This document shows positions 17,929 to 27,749 of a DNA stretch of 42,651 bases, piece after piece; within the stretch, counting starts at the first letter, position 1; every line of letters begins with the position of its first letter. The stretch is from JANMEX01 sp031422915 (GTDB lineage: Bacteria > Pseudomonadota > Alphaproteobacteria > Rhizobiales > Rhizobiaceae). The notes beneath the pieces are model-generated. The model was not told the origin of the DNA, searched no databases, and worked only from the letters and a program-made list of their open reading frames with translations. The position numbers and the translations under genes were made by a program. Location: contig JANPEK010000086.1 in assembly GCA_031422915.1 (NCBI GenBank), positions 1 through 42,651 of the forward strand, read 5' to 3'.

Positions 17929-17948
17929 AAACTGTCAGGTGACAGTTT
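17929..17948. promoter_or_regulatory. Palindromic operator upstream of smoE
   Basis: AAACTGTCAGGTGACAGTTT has perfect 9-bp arms around GG. It lies ~110 bp before smoE and just after the regulator's stop codon, in a 134-bp intergenic region expected to hold the smoE promoter. A SorC-protein operator is the most likely role; there is no U-run to suggest a terminator. Confidence 0.6.
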
Positions 17949-18055
17949 CAATTGGTGCGGTGCAGCATCGAATTGTCATTGACTCTCATTCAAGATGGTG
18001 AGTAATTGCCCACAGCCAAGGCAAATGCTCACTTTGGCACTTTGGGAGGAACTCA

Positions 18056-19351
<1,296 letters not shown>

Positions 19352-19374
19352 CAAATTCCTCCCGGAACAGCCCC

Positions 19375-19402
19375 GACTGCCCGGCCCTTTGGCCGGGCGG
19401 TC
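19375..19402 (+). promoter_or_regulatory. Stable intercistronic stem-loop after smoE
   Basis: A 12-bp stem (one T-G pair) with the loop CTTT: GACTGCCCGGCC pairs with GGCCGGGCGGTC. No T-run follows, so it is more likely a 3'-end stabiliser or partial attenuator giving more binding protein than permease, as is common in ABC operons. Confidence 0.7.
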
Positions 19403-19453
19403 ACCCATAACAAAAAAGCAAAAATCTGATTTCTGAACCAATGGGTGATCATC

Positions 19454-20362
19454 ATGGCCACGCAGCAGACCCGCACGCTTGGAAAACTCGCTGTCTCGCC
19501 TTCTGTTATCGCGCTGTTTTTGTGGATGATCGTTCCACTGTCAATGACGATCTATTTTTCATTCCTTCGCTATAACCTGCTTGATCCCAATGCCGCCTGT
19601 TCGCTGCTGACGCCGGGTGCCTTGGTCGATGAGGCCAACCGCTGTCTGGCCGGTTTTTCAAACTACTCCTATTTCATGACCGACCCGGCGTTCTTCAAGG
19701 CGATGAAAAATTCGCTGATTCTGGTTGGTTGGGTGCTTGGCATCTCGGTGGTATTTGGCACACTTCTAGCGCTTCTCTTGGATCAGGCCTTTTATGGTCG
19801 CGGATTTGTGCGCATCATGATGATCGCGCCGTTTCTGGTGATGCCAACGGTTTCCGCCCTTGTCTGGCAAAACATGCTGATGGACCCGGTCTCCGGCTTC
19901 TTCGCCACCGTGTTCAAGGGTCTCGGCCTGACGCCGATCGACTGGTTCACGCATTACCCCATGACGGCTGTGGTCATCATGGTCGCCTGGCAATGGGTGC
20001 CGTTCGCCACGCTCATCCTGCTCACCTCGCTTCAGTCGCTTGACGGCGAGCAGAAGGAAGCGGCCCAGATGGACGGCACGCCGCCACTGTCCTTCTTCTG
20101 GTACATCATCCTGCCGCATCTCATCCGGCCGATGACTGTCGTCATCCTGATCGAAACGATTTTCCTGCTCAATGTCTTTGCCGAAATCTACGTCACCGGC
20201 ACCGGCGGGCGCGCAGGCAATCTGCCTTTCCTCGTCTACCAATATGGCCTGATTGCCAACGACATAGGGGGCGCATCCGCCGGCGGCATCATCGCAGTCA
20301 TCCTTGCAAACATCGTTGCCTTCTTCCTGATGCGGATGATTGGCAAGAATCTGGACGCATGA
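19454..20362 (+). CDS. smoF: Sorbitol/mannitol ABC transporter permease 1
   Basis: A 302-residue inner-membrane protein of the MalF-like CUT1 permease family with about six membrane segments. The EAA loop, which contacts the ATPase, is visible as EAAQMDGTPPLSFFWYIILP. A periplasmic stretch after the first membrane segment holds two cysteines (AACSLL and NRCLAG). Start choice: ATG 19454 is spaced well from GGGTGA; an in-frame GTG at 19445 is also possible. It overlaps smoG by 4 nt (ATGA). Confidence 0.93.
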   Translation: MATQQTRTLGKLAVSPSVIALFLWMIVPLSMTIYFSFLRYNLLDPNAACSLLTPGALVDEANRCLAGFSNYSYFMTDPAFFKAMKNSLILVGWVLGISVVFGTLLALLLDQAFYGRGFVRIMMIAPFLVMPTVSALVWQNMLMDPVSGFFATVFKGLGLTPIDWFTHYPMTAVVIMVAWQWVPFATLILLTSLQSLDGEQKEAAQMDGTPPLSFFWYIILPHLIRPMTVVILIETIFLLNVFAEIYVTGTGGRAGNLPFLVYQYGLIANDIGGASAGGIIAVILANIVAFFLMRMIGKNLDA

Positions 20363-21192
20363 TCATGGCACAAAAAGAATCACTCCGGCGCAAACTGGTT
20401 GTCACTGTTCTGGCTTGGGCTGTCGGTCTCACAGTGTTCTTCCCGATCCTGTGGACTGTCCTGACGAGCTTCAAGGCAGAAGGCGACGCGATCGCAATCT
20501 CCAGCTTTTTCTCGACAGGCTGGACGACCGAGGCCTACTCGGTCGTTCAAGAGCGCTCGAACTATTTCCAATTCGCTTGGAACTCGGTGGTCCTGGCGCT
20601 TGGTTCCACCCTTTTCGCGCTCGTGATCGCCATTCCGTCTGCGTGGGCAATGGCGTTCGCACCGGGTCGCAGGACCAAGGATCTGTTGATGTGGATGCTC
20701 TCCACCAAGATGATGCCGCCGGTCGGCGCGTTGATCCCGATCTACCTGATCTTCCGCGACCTCGGCCTTCTCGACACGCGCGGTGGCATCATTACCATTC
20801 TGATGCTCCTGAACCTGCCAATCATTATCTGGATGCTCTACACCTACTTCAAGGAAATTCCGGGCGAAATCCTCGAAGCGTCCCGCATGGACGGCGCGTC
20901 TCTGGGCAAGGAACTGCTATACGTCCTGACCCCGATGGCGATCCCCGGCATTGCATCAACGTTGCTCCTGAACATCATCCTTGCATGGAACGAGGCCTTC
21001 TGGACTTTGGCCCTGACCACCAAGGATGCAGCGCCGCTGACGCAGTTCATCGCATCATACTCAAGCCCCGAGGGTCTGTTCTGGGCAAAACTTTCGGCGG
21101 CATCGACCATGGCCATCGCACCGATATTGGTGCTGGGCTGGTTCGCGCAAAAGCAGCTTGTCCGCGGTCTCACATTTGGAGCGGTGAAATAA
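20359..21192 (+). CDS. smoG: Sorbitol/mannitol ABC transporter permease 2
   Basis: The 277-residue MalG-like permease has about six membrane segments and an EAA loop (ILEASRMDGASLGKELLYVL). It pairs with SmoF to form the translocation channel for hexitols. The ATG lies in the 4-nt overlap with smoF, indicating coupled translation, and smoK starts 1 nt after the stop. A different frame is open over the same stretch (20340-21338) but has no homology. Confidence 0.93.
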   Translation: MIMAQKESLRRKLVVTVLAWAVGLTVFFPILWTVLTSFKAEGDAIAISSFFSTGWTTEAYSVVQERSNYFQFAWNSVVLALGSTLFALVIAIPSAWAMAFAPGRRTKDLLMWMLSTKMMPPVGALIPIYLIFRDLGLLDTRGGIITILMLLNLPIIIWMLYTYFKEIPGEILEASRMDGASLGKELLYVLTPMAIPGIASTLLLNIILAWNEAFWTLALTTKDAAPLTQFIASYSSPEGLFWAKLSAASTMAIAPILVLGWFAQKQLVRGLTFGAVK

Positions 21193-21193
21193 A

Positions 21194-22195
21194 ATGGGCA
21201 CGATCTCTCTCAAAAATGCACGCAAGGCCTTTGGCGAAACCATCATTATTCCAGGTGCCAACCTCGACATCAAGAACGGCGAGTTCGTCGTGTTCGTCGG
21301 CCCGTCCGGCTGTGGCAAGTCCACACTTCTGCGCATGATCGCCGGTCTTGAAGACCTCACCTCCGGCGCCATCCACATCGACGGCAAGGACATGACCGAC
21401 GAAGCGCCCTCCAAGCGCGGCCTGTCGATGGTGTTCCAGTCTTACGCGCTCTATCCGCACATGAGTGTGCGCGGCAACATTTCGTTTGGCCTGAAAATGG
21501 CCGGAATGCCAAAGGACGAAATTGACGCCAAGGTCGCCAAGGCGGCCGAAAAGCTCAACCTCACCGAATATCTCGAGCGCAAGCCGCGCCAATTGTCCGG
21601 TGGCCAGCGCCAGCGCGTCGCCATCGGCCGCGCCATTGTCCGCAACCCTTCAGGCTTCTTGTTCGACGAGCCACTGTCCAACCTTGACGCCGCGCTTCGC
21701 GTCAACATGCGGCTTGAGATCATGCAGATGCATCAGGACCTCGGTGCCACGATGGTATACGTCACGCACGATCAGGTCGAAGCCATGACCATGGCCGACC
21801 GTATCGTTGTGCTCAACCGCGGCAACATCGAGCAAGTCGGCTCGCCACTCGATCTCTACAACAAGCCGGACTCGCTGTTCGTGGCAGGCTTTATTGGCTC
21901 GCCCAAAATGAACCTTTTCTCAGGTGCCGAGGCCGCCAAGCGTAATGCCGAGACAATTGGCATTCGCCCTGAACACCTGACCATTTCGAAAACCGCTGGC
22001 GCATGGCCCGCCAAAATCCGGCTTGCCGAGCATCTGGGTGCCGACACGTTCCTGCATGTTGACGCAGGCCAGAATGGCATGATGACCGTGCGCGCTGAAG
22101 GCGAATATGCCATCAAACCGGGCGACCAGATTTTTCTGACGCCGGATGAAAGCCGCATCCACCGGTTTGACAAGGCAGGGAAGGCGATCCGCTGA
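21194..22195 (+). CDS. smoK: Sorbitol/mannitol ABC transporter ATP-binding protein
   Basis: The 333-residue MalK/UgpC-type ATPase has Walker A GPSGCGKS (36-43), Q-loop VFQSYALYPHM, signature LSGGQRQRVAIGRA, Walker B FLFDEPLSNLDA and the switch His in VYVTHDQ. Residues ~235-333 are the C-terminal TOBE/OB regulatory domain. It energises SmoF/SmoG. The stop codon overlaps the smoS start by one base (TGATG). Confidence 0.94.
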   Translation: MGTISLKNARKAFGETIIIPGANLDIKNGEFVVFVGPSGCGKSTLLRMIAGLEDLTSGAIHIDGKDMTDEAPSKRGLSMVFQSYALYPHMSVRGNISFGLKMAGMPKDEIDAKVAKAAEKLNLTEYLERKPRQLSGGQRQRVAIGRAIVRNPSGFLFDEPLSNLDAALRVNMRLEIMQMHQDLGATMVYVTHDQVEAMTMADRIVVLNRGNIEQVGSPLDLYNKPDSLFVAGFIGSPKMNLFSGAEAAKRNAETIGIRPEHLTISKTAGAWPAKIRLAEHLGADTFLHVDAGQNGMMTVRAEGEYAIKPGDQIFLTPDESRIHRFDKAGKAIR

Positions 22196-22965
22196 TGCGT
22201 CTCAAAGGCAAAACCGCGCTGATTACCGGTTCGGCCCGCGGCATTGGCCGGACCTTTGCGGAACATTATGTGGAGGAAGGCGCACGCGTTGCGATCGCCG
22301 ATATCAATCTGGCGGCGGCGAAGAAGACCGCCGAAGCCATCGGCCCTGCCGCCATTGCCGTGGAGATGGATGTTTCAAACCGCGACTCCATACGCGCGGC
22401 CATTGATACTGTCGCCGCCGCGTTCGGCGGGATCGACATTCTGATCAACAACGCTGCCCTGTTTGACTTGTCACCGATCATTGAGATTACCGAAGCAAGT
22501 TACAACAAACTGTTCTCGGTCAATGTGTATGGCACGCTCTTCACAATGCAGGCCGTCGCCGAAAAGATGATCGCGCAAGGGCGGGGTGGCAAAATCATCA
22601 ACATGGCAAGTCAGGCCGGGCGGCGCGGCGAGGCACTTGTGGGAGTCTACTGCGCCACCAAGGCGGCGGTGATTTCGCTCACACAGTCTGCCGGGCTGAA
22701 CCTCATCAAGCACGGCATCAATGTCAACGCGATTGCGCCGGGTGTGGTTGACGGCGAGCATTGGGATCAAGTCGACGCGCTGTTTGCAAAACATGAAAAC
22801 CGGCAGCCCGGCGAAAAGAAGCGCCTTGTCGGCGCTGAGGTGCCTTTCGGCCGCATGGGCACTGCCGAGGATCTGGTTGGCATGGCCATTTTCCTCGCCA
22901 GCCAGGAGAGCAATTATATCGTATCGCAGACATACAACGTAGACGGCGGAAACTGGATGAACTGA
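22195..22965 (+). CDS. smoS: Sorbitol (polyol) dehydrogenase, short-chain type
   Basis: The 256-residue SDR enzyme has the cofactor motif TGSARGIG (11-18), NNA at 85-87, and the catalytic Ser139, Tyr152 and Lys156 (YCATK). The segment IINMASQAGRRGEALVGVYC and the C-terminal TYNVDGGNWMN closely match SmoS of Rhodobacter and rhizobia, an NAD-dependent D-glucitol (sorbitol) 2-dehydrogenase making D-fructose; related enzymes also oxidise galactitol. It is translationally coupled to smoK. Confidence 0.93.
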   Translation: MRLKGKTALITGSARGIGRTFAEHYVEEGARVAIADINLAAAKKTAEAIGPAAIAVEMDVSNRDSIRAAIDTVAAAFGGIDILINNAALFDLSPIIEITEASYNKLFSVNVYGTLFTMQAVAEKMIAQGRGGKIINMASQAGRRGEALVGVYCATKAAVISLTQSAGLNLIKHGINVNAIAPGVVDGEHWDQVDALFAKHENRQPGEKKRLVGAEVPFGRMGTAEDLVGMAIFLASQESNYIVSQTYNVDGGNWMN

Positions 22966-23156
22966 AAATCCTTGTGTAATTCCAATTTGCCGGAAATCTG
23001 ATGCAGCTGTCTGCGCTTCCGGTGCTCGTGGACCAAGCGTCCACTGCGCTCCGGTTCTCGAGAGCCACATCAGCTTCCTCGGCAAATGGAAATTCCATCA
23101 ACGATTTTGGCCTTGAGCTTGAACGAAGAACAGATTTTGGCCGAACGGGGACTGAC

Positions 23157-24638
23157 ATGACCAAACAACTTTCAGCGGCGAGCCTGTCGAGCCTGCCTGG
23201 CAATATTGGCGTTCCCAAGTATGGCCGCGATGCGCTGAAGGCCGGCATTGTGCACATCGGCGTCGGCAATTTTCACCGTGCGCATCAGGCAGTTTATCTC
23301 GACGATCTGTTCAACGCGGGCGAGGGCCATGATTGGGCAATGATTGGTGCGGGCGTGCGTGAGGCTGATGAACTCATGCGCCAGAAACTGAAAGCGCAGG
23401 ACTGGTACACAACAGTTGTCGAGCAGGAAGCCGGCAAGAGCGAGGCGCATATTACGGGCGCGATGATCGATTACATCCGGCCGGGCGACACGGCTGCGCT
23501 TCTCGACACGCTCGCTGACCCCGCCATCCGCATTGTGTCTTTGACCATCACCGAAGGTGGATATTACATCAATTCCGCGACTGGAAAATTTGATCCAGAA
23601 CACCCGGACATGATGCACGACGCTGCCAATCCGGACAGTCCGAAGACGGTGTTCGGCCTGTTGCTTGCCGGGCTGAAACGCCGTCGTGACAAGGGCGTGG
23701 CACCGTTCACGATCATGTCGTGTGACAACATTCCGCACAATGGCGTGGTCACCCGCAATTCCGTCGTCGGCCTTGCGGCCATATCCGGGGCAGGGCTTGA
23801 AGACTGGATCAAGTCCAACGTCGCCTTTCCAAACGGCATGGTGGACCGCATCACACCGGCAACCACAGACCGCGAGCGCGATCTGCTGCGCACCGATTTC
23901 GGTGTCGAAGACAATTGGCCGGTGTTCTGCGAGGATTTCAAGCAATGGGTGCTCGAAGACAATTTCCCAACGGGCCGCCCGCCGCTTGAAAAAGTCGGCG
24001 TGCAGTTCGTGGCGGATGTGTCGCCATTTGAGCTGATGAAAATCCGCATCCTCAACGGCGGCCATGCAGTCATCGCCTATCCGTCGGCACTTCTCGACAT
24101 TCATTTTGTGCATGAGTGCATGGAGCATCCGCTGGTGAAGGGCTTCCTCGACAAGATCGAGACAGACGAGATCATCCCGACCGTGCCGCCGGTACCGGAC
24201 ACGGATATCGCCGACTACTACAAGCTGATCGTCCGCCGCTTTTCCAACCCGAAGATCGCCGACACGATCTCGCGCCTGTGTCTCGACGGCTCGAACCGTC
24301 AGCCGAAGTTCATCATCCCGTCGATTGCCGATCGGCTGAAGGCCGGCAAATCCGTCACCGGCCTTGCGCTCGAATCCGCGCTCTGGTGCCGCTACTGCTA
24401 CGGCGAGACCGACAGCGGCAAACCGATTGCGCCCAACGACCCGTCGCAATGGGACAGGCTGCAAACGCACGCCAAGCGCGCCAAAACTGACCCGGACGCG
24501 TGGCTGGAGATGACTGACATTTACGGCGATGTTGCAAAGTCTGAAACTTTCCGCGAGGCTTTTGCCAAAGCTTTGGTTATGCTGTGGCAGGACGGAACCA
24601 AAGTGACTCTGGAGCGGTACATCGCCAACCAGATGTAA
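23157..24638 (+). CDS. mtlK: Mannitol 2-dehydrogenase
   Basis: The 493-residue long-chain polyol dehydrogenase oxidises D-mannitol to D-fructose with NAD. The N-terminal GIVHIGVGNFHRAHQAVYLDD is the cofactor-binding start of the family. The catalytic lysine motif reads K295-IRILNGGH, with Asn300 and His303, the same numbering as in the characterised Pseudomonas fluorescens enzyme. ATG 23157 follows GGGGA; the frame is open upstream to 23001 without homology. A 191-nt gap separates it from smoS; it probably belongs to the same regulon. Confidence 0.95.
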   Translation: MTKQLSAASLSSLPGNIGVPKYGRDALKAGIVHIGVGNFHRAHQAVYLDDLFNAGEGHDWAMIGAGVREADELMRQKLKAQDWYTTVVEQEAGKSEAHITGAMIDYIRPGDTAALLDTLADPAIRIVSLTITEGGYYINSATGKFDPEHPDMMHDAANPDSPKTVFGLLLAGLKRRRDKGVAPFTIMSCDNIPHNGVVTRNSVVGLAAISGAGLEDWIKSNVAFPNGMVDRITPATTDRERDLLRTDFGVEDNWPVFCEDFKQWVLEDNFPTGRPPLEKVGVQFVADVSPFELMKIRILNGGHAVIAYPSALLDIHFVHECMEHPLVKGFLDKIETDEIIPTVPPVPDTDIADYYKLIVRRFSNPKIADTISRLCLDGSNRQPKFIIPSIADRLKAGKSVTGLALESALWCRYCYGETDSGKPIAPNDPSQWDRLQTHAKRAKTDPDAWLEMTDIYGDVAKSETFREAFAKALVMLWQDGTKVTLERYIANQM

Positions 24639-24714
24639 GGTCACTTCGCACAAGAGGTGACTTATGCTCGCAGGGGCACGAAATGGCCACGCTGCAAGGG
24701 CAGGGGCCGCGTAA

Positions 24715-26997
24715 GTGGTAGACCAGCCTGGACTGATCATCTTTGACTGCGATGGCGTGCTGGTGGACTCCGAGCCGATATCGCTTTCCGTGCTGCTTGA
24801 AATCATATCCGAAGCCGGGTTCGACTTTGACCCGGATGCCGCGCACGACCGCTTTCTTGGCCGGTCGCTGGCCAGTGTCGTGCAGATGCTGCGCGAGGAG
24901 CATGGCGTCAATCTGGGCGAAACCGCGCTCGAAGACATGCGCCGTCGGCTCTACGAGAAATTCAGTGCGGAGCTTGAACCGATCAGCGGCATTGCCGATG
25001 TCGTTGCGCACCTGCCGATGCGCTACTGCGTTGCCTCGTCCGGCCAGATCGAGCGGATCGAACTGGCGCTGGAGGTGACGGGCCTGCTGCCCTTGTTCAA
25101 AGGCCGGATATTTTCATCATCGATGGTCAAGGCCGGAAAGCCCGCGCCAGACCTGTTTCTGCACGCCGCCCGCGCGCTTGGCGTCGAACCCTCGCGCTGC
25201 ATTGTGGTCGAGGACAGCCCTGCCGGCGTGCTGGCGGCGAAGGCGGCGGGCATGAAAGTGTTCGCCTTCACCGGCGGTGGCCATGCGGCAGGCAAAACAC
25301 ATCTGGCCAGCCTGTCCCGCGCGGGTCCGGACATGATCTTCTCGGACATGCGCCGCCTGCCAGAACTGATCGGCATTGAGACATCGAAAGCGGCACTGGT
25401 TGCACAGGATGAAAAGCTGGTCGTGTCCGTTGATGTCGGGACCACCAGCGCAAGGGCAGGCGTGTTTGATACAAAGGGAAAACTGCTCGCCCGCAATGAA
25501 TATCCAATCCTCATCAACCGCAGCGGCCCGAACGTCGCCGAACATGATTCAGAAGACATCTGGCGCGCTGTTTGCGCAGCCGTGCGGGACGTCGTCGACG
25601 CATGCGGCGGCAAACCCTCGCAAATTGTCGGCCTCGGCTTTGACGCGACCTGTTCATTGGTCATCCGCGACCGAAGCCACCAGCAACTGAGTGTCTCTGT
25701 AGGCGGTGACCCGCGCTGGGACACGATCGTCTGGCTCGATCACCGCGCACTGAAAGAAGCCGACGAATGCACCGCGACCGGACATCAGGTGCTGTCGCAA
25801 GCGGGCGGTGTGATGTCGCCGGAGATGCAGATCCCCAAACTCATGTGGCTGAAGCGGCGTCTGCCCGAAACGTGGCGCAACATGGGACTGGCAATGGATC
25901 TGGCTGATTTCCTCACATGGAAATCAACGGGCTCAACCGCACGCTCGCAAGGCACCCTTGCCTGCAAATGGACATTCCAGCCGCATGAAGGACAGGGCTG
26001 GCAGCGCGATTTCCTCAGCTCTGTCGGTCTTGATGATCTCATTGAGCGGGCCTCACTTCCCGAAGATGCGGCACCACTCGCAAGCGCCATCGGCACACTG
26101 TCCGTGCAGGCAGCGCACGAGCTTGGCCTGACCACCAACTGCATGGTCACAAGCGGCCTGATCGACGCATACGGCGGCGCGCTCGGCGTACTTGGCGCAT
26201 ATGCCAATCAGCCCGAAACGCTCGACAGCCACATGGCGCTGATCGCCGGAACATCGAGCTGCGTCATGACATTGTCACCGCGCAAGCGGTTCACCAAGGG
26301 TGTCTGGGGACCCTACCTCGGCGTTGCCGTTCCCGGCATGTGGATGAACGAGGGCGGTCAGTCAGCGACAGGCGCGCTGCTCGACCACATCATCCGCGTC
26401 CACGCAGCCGGGCGCGATCCGTCCGCTGCCGTGCACGCCCGGATCATTGCCCGAGTCCGGGAACTACAGCGCGATGAGGGCAATGACCTTGCCCGCCGGC
26501 TGCATGTGCTGCCGGACTTCCACGGCAACCGCTCGCCGCTCGCCGATCCGCATGCGCTGGGCGTCGTCAGCGGCTTGACCATTGACGCGTCGTTTGACGG
26601 TTTGTGCCGTCTCTATTGGCGCACCGCCGTTTCGATTGCGCTTGGCGTGCGGCAGATACTCGAAACACTCAACCAAAGCGGCCACGGCATCACCACGCTG
26701 CATGTCACTGGCGGCCATGTCCACAACGCGCTGCTGATGGACCTCTACGCCGACGCCACCGGCTGCACGGTATCAGTCCCCGCAACAGAAGACGCAACAC
26801 TGCTCGGCACCGCCATGGCCGCCGCCACGGGCGCGGGCCTGTTCAGGGATCTGCCGCAAGCCTGCGCGGCGATGAGCCAAGGGGGAAACACAAAACCCGC
26901 CAATCCTGAAGCCGCGGCGCGGTTTGACAGGGATTATCAGGTGTTTCTGGCAATGCAGAAGCATCGGGCGGAGATTGAGGGGATGGTGGCTGGATAA
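24715..26997 (+). CDS. Fusion of HAD phosphatase and FGGY sugar kinase (ribulokinase-like)
   Basis: A 760-residue protein. Residues 1-~225 are a HAD-IA hydrolase (nucleophile D11 in LIIFDCDGVLVDSE; SSG; KAGKPAPDLFL; CIVVEDSPAG). Residues ~235-755 are an FGGY kinase of the D-ribulokinase-like subgroup, with the N-terminal ATP motif VSVDVGTTSARAGVFD, VGLGFDATCSLV, the catalytic-base motif SGLIDAYGG (D484), GTSSCVM and the C-terminal HVTGGHVHNALLMDLYA. No stop or frameshift lies between the halves; the linker is ~15 residues. In related loci the two are usually separate genes. The GTG start follows an in-frame TAA directly. The kinase probably phosphorylates a ketose released by the dehydrogenases; the exact sugar is unknown. 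Confidence 0.85.
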   Translation: MVDQPGLIIFDCDGVLVDSEPISLSVLLEIISEAGFDFDPDAAHDRFLGRSLASVVQMLREEHGVNLGETALEDMRRRLYEKFSAELEPISGIADVVAHLPMRYCVASSGQIERIELALEVTGLLPLFKGRIFSSSMVKAGKPAPDLFLHAARALGVEPSRCIVVEDSPAGVLAAKAAGMKVFAFTGGGHAAGKTHLASLSRAGPDMIFSDMRRLPELIGIETSKAALVAQDEKLVVSVDVGTTSARAGVFDTKGKLLARNEYPILINRSGPNVAEHDSEDIWRAVCAAVRDVVDACGGKPSQIVGLGFDATCSLVIRDRSHQQLSVSVGGDPRWDTIVWLDHRALKEADECTATGHQVLSQAGGVMSPEMQIPKLMWLKRRLPETWRNMGLAMDLADFLTWKSTGSTARSQGTLACKWTFQPHEGQGWQRDFLSSVGLDDLIERASLPEDAAPLASAIGTLSVQAAHELGLTTNCMVTSGLIDAYGGALGVLGAYANQPETLDSHMALIAGTSSCVMTLSPRKRFTKGVWGPYLGVAVPGMWMNEGGQSATGALLDHIIRVHAAGRDPSAAVHARIIARVRELQRDEGNDLARRLHVLPDFHGNRSPLADPHALGVVSGLTIDASFDGLCRLYWRTAVSIALGVRQILETLNQSGHGITTLHVTGGHVHNALLMDLYADATGCTVSVPATEDATLLGTAMAAATGAGLFRDLPQACAAMSQGGNTKPANPEAAARFDRDYQVFLAMQKHRAEIEGMVAG

Positions 26998-27029
26998 TGT
27001 ATTGGCGTTTGCCTTTTTCGGCGCAACAG

Positions 27030-27284
27030 TCATCCGAACCCGCCACTTAACGAAATCGCCGCAGCATCCCGTGAACCGTGCAAGACCCGGACCACAATCA
27101 GTTCAGTCGCTGTCGTTTGATAGAAAATAGCGTAGTTGCCGGAAAAGCTGACACGAAGACCGTTTGCGAGTTTCGCGCGTGACGCGCCGGAAAGAGGAAA
27201 TTCGGAGAAGCGCGCTGAGTCGGCCTTGATTTTGATAACGAGACCCGTGGCAACGGCCTCGGATGCCTCCTCAGCAAGATACAA
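27030..27284 (-). pseudogene. 5'-truncated ParE/RelE-like toxin gene abutting tRNA-Pro
   Basis: The ~84 residues match the C-terminal four fifths of a ParE-family toxin: IWLYLAEEASEAVA, then LANGLRVSFSGNYAIFYQ and ELIVVRVLHGSRD. The usual first ~12 residues are missing: read upstream, the frame passes straight into the 3' end of tRNA-Pro, 11 nt away, with no ATG or good ribosome-binding site (only TTG at 27284). No antitoxin gene accompanies it. This looks like a leftover from recombination at the tRNA end rather than a working toxin. Confidence 0.65.
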
Positions 27285-27295
27285 CCATATTTTAC

Positions 27296-27372
27296 TGGTC
27301 GGAGTGATAGGATTCGAACCTACGACCCCCTCGTTCCGAACAAGGTACGCTACCAGGCTGCGCTACACTCCG
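27296..27372 (-). tRNA. tRNA-Pro (anticodon CGG)
   Basis: A 77-nt cloverleaf with the 3' CCA encoded. Acceptor CGGAGTG pairs with CACTCCG. The anticodon stem CCTTG/CGAGG encloses TTCGGAA, giving anticodon CGG. The T arm has GGTTCGAATCC. The 3' end faces the truncated ParE-like gene. Confidence 0.95.
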
Positions 27373-27749
27373 AGACCAGTGGCGGCGTTATAGCGGGGTG
27401 ACATGGCGGCTGCAAGCAAGATTGGCGTGACACTGTGTGAAAAAGCCTCTGCGGTTCGCATCAAGGCATTTGCACTGCGCCGCGTGATCCCGATTTTTGT
27501 GCGGGATCGCAGATGAGCTGTTCTGTCGCGACTTTTTTGAGCGGCGAGGGCTTAAAATGGCAATCTCAAGGTGCTACACGCGCTCGCAACCTATGCTTTG
27601 AATTGCATTCTGATCATGGCGGTGGGGGTTAGACTCTTGGCATTAGCGGGAAATGATTGCTTTGTTGGCTATTTGCGGTGAACTGGTTTGAAGGCTATTG
27701 CCGTCCAAACAGATGCAAACAGGCATAGACGCAAAATACAGCAGGAAGC
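27373..27749. other. 377-nt intergenic region with a hairpin
   Basis: Holds the presumed promoters of tRNA-Pro (leftward) and the GDP-mannose enzyme gene (rightward), neither clearly seen. A hairpin with arms GATCCCG/CGGGATC and a 9-nt loop is at 27484-27510; it has no T-run. No gene is supported here. Confidence 0.4.

Noticed and set aside
20340..21338. 332-codon plus-strand frame over smoG
   Set aside because: Arg/His/Asp-rich translation without homology, in a different frame from the well-supported permease gene.
24637..24662. Hairpin just after mtlK as a terminator
   Set aside because: Only about 5-7 bp of stem with a 12-nt loop and no T-run; the fusion gene follows closely.
23172..24938. 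588-codon open frame on the minus strand opposite mtlK
   Set aside because: It lies antisense to a clear mannitol dehydrogenase with conserved catalytic residues; it has no recognisable motifs and is a high-GC shadow frame.
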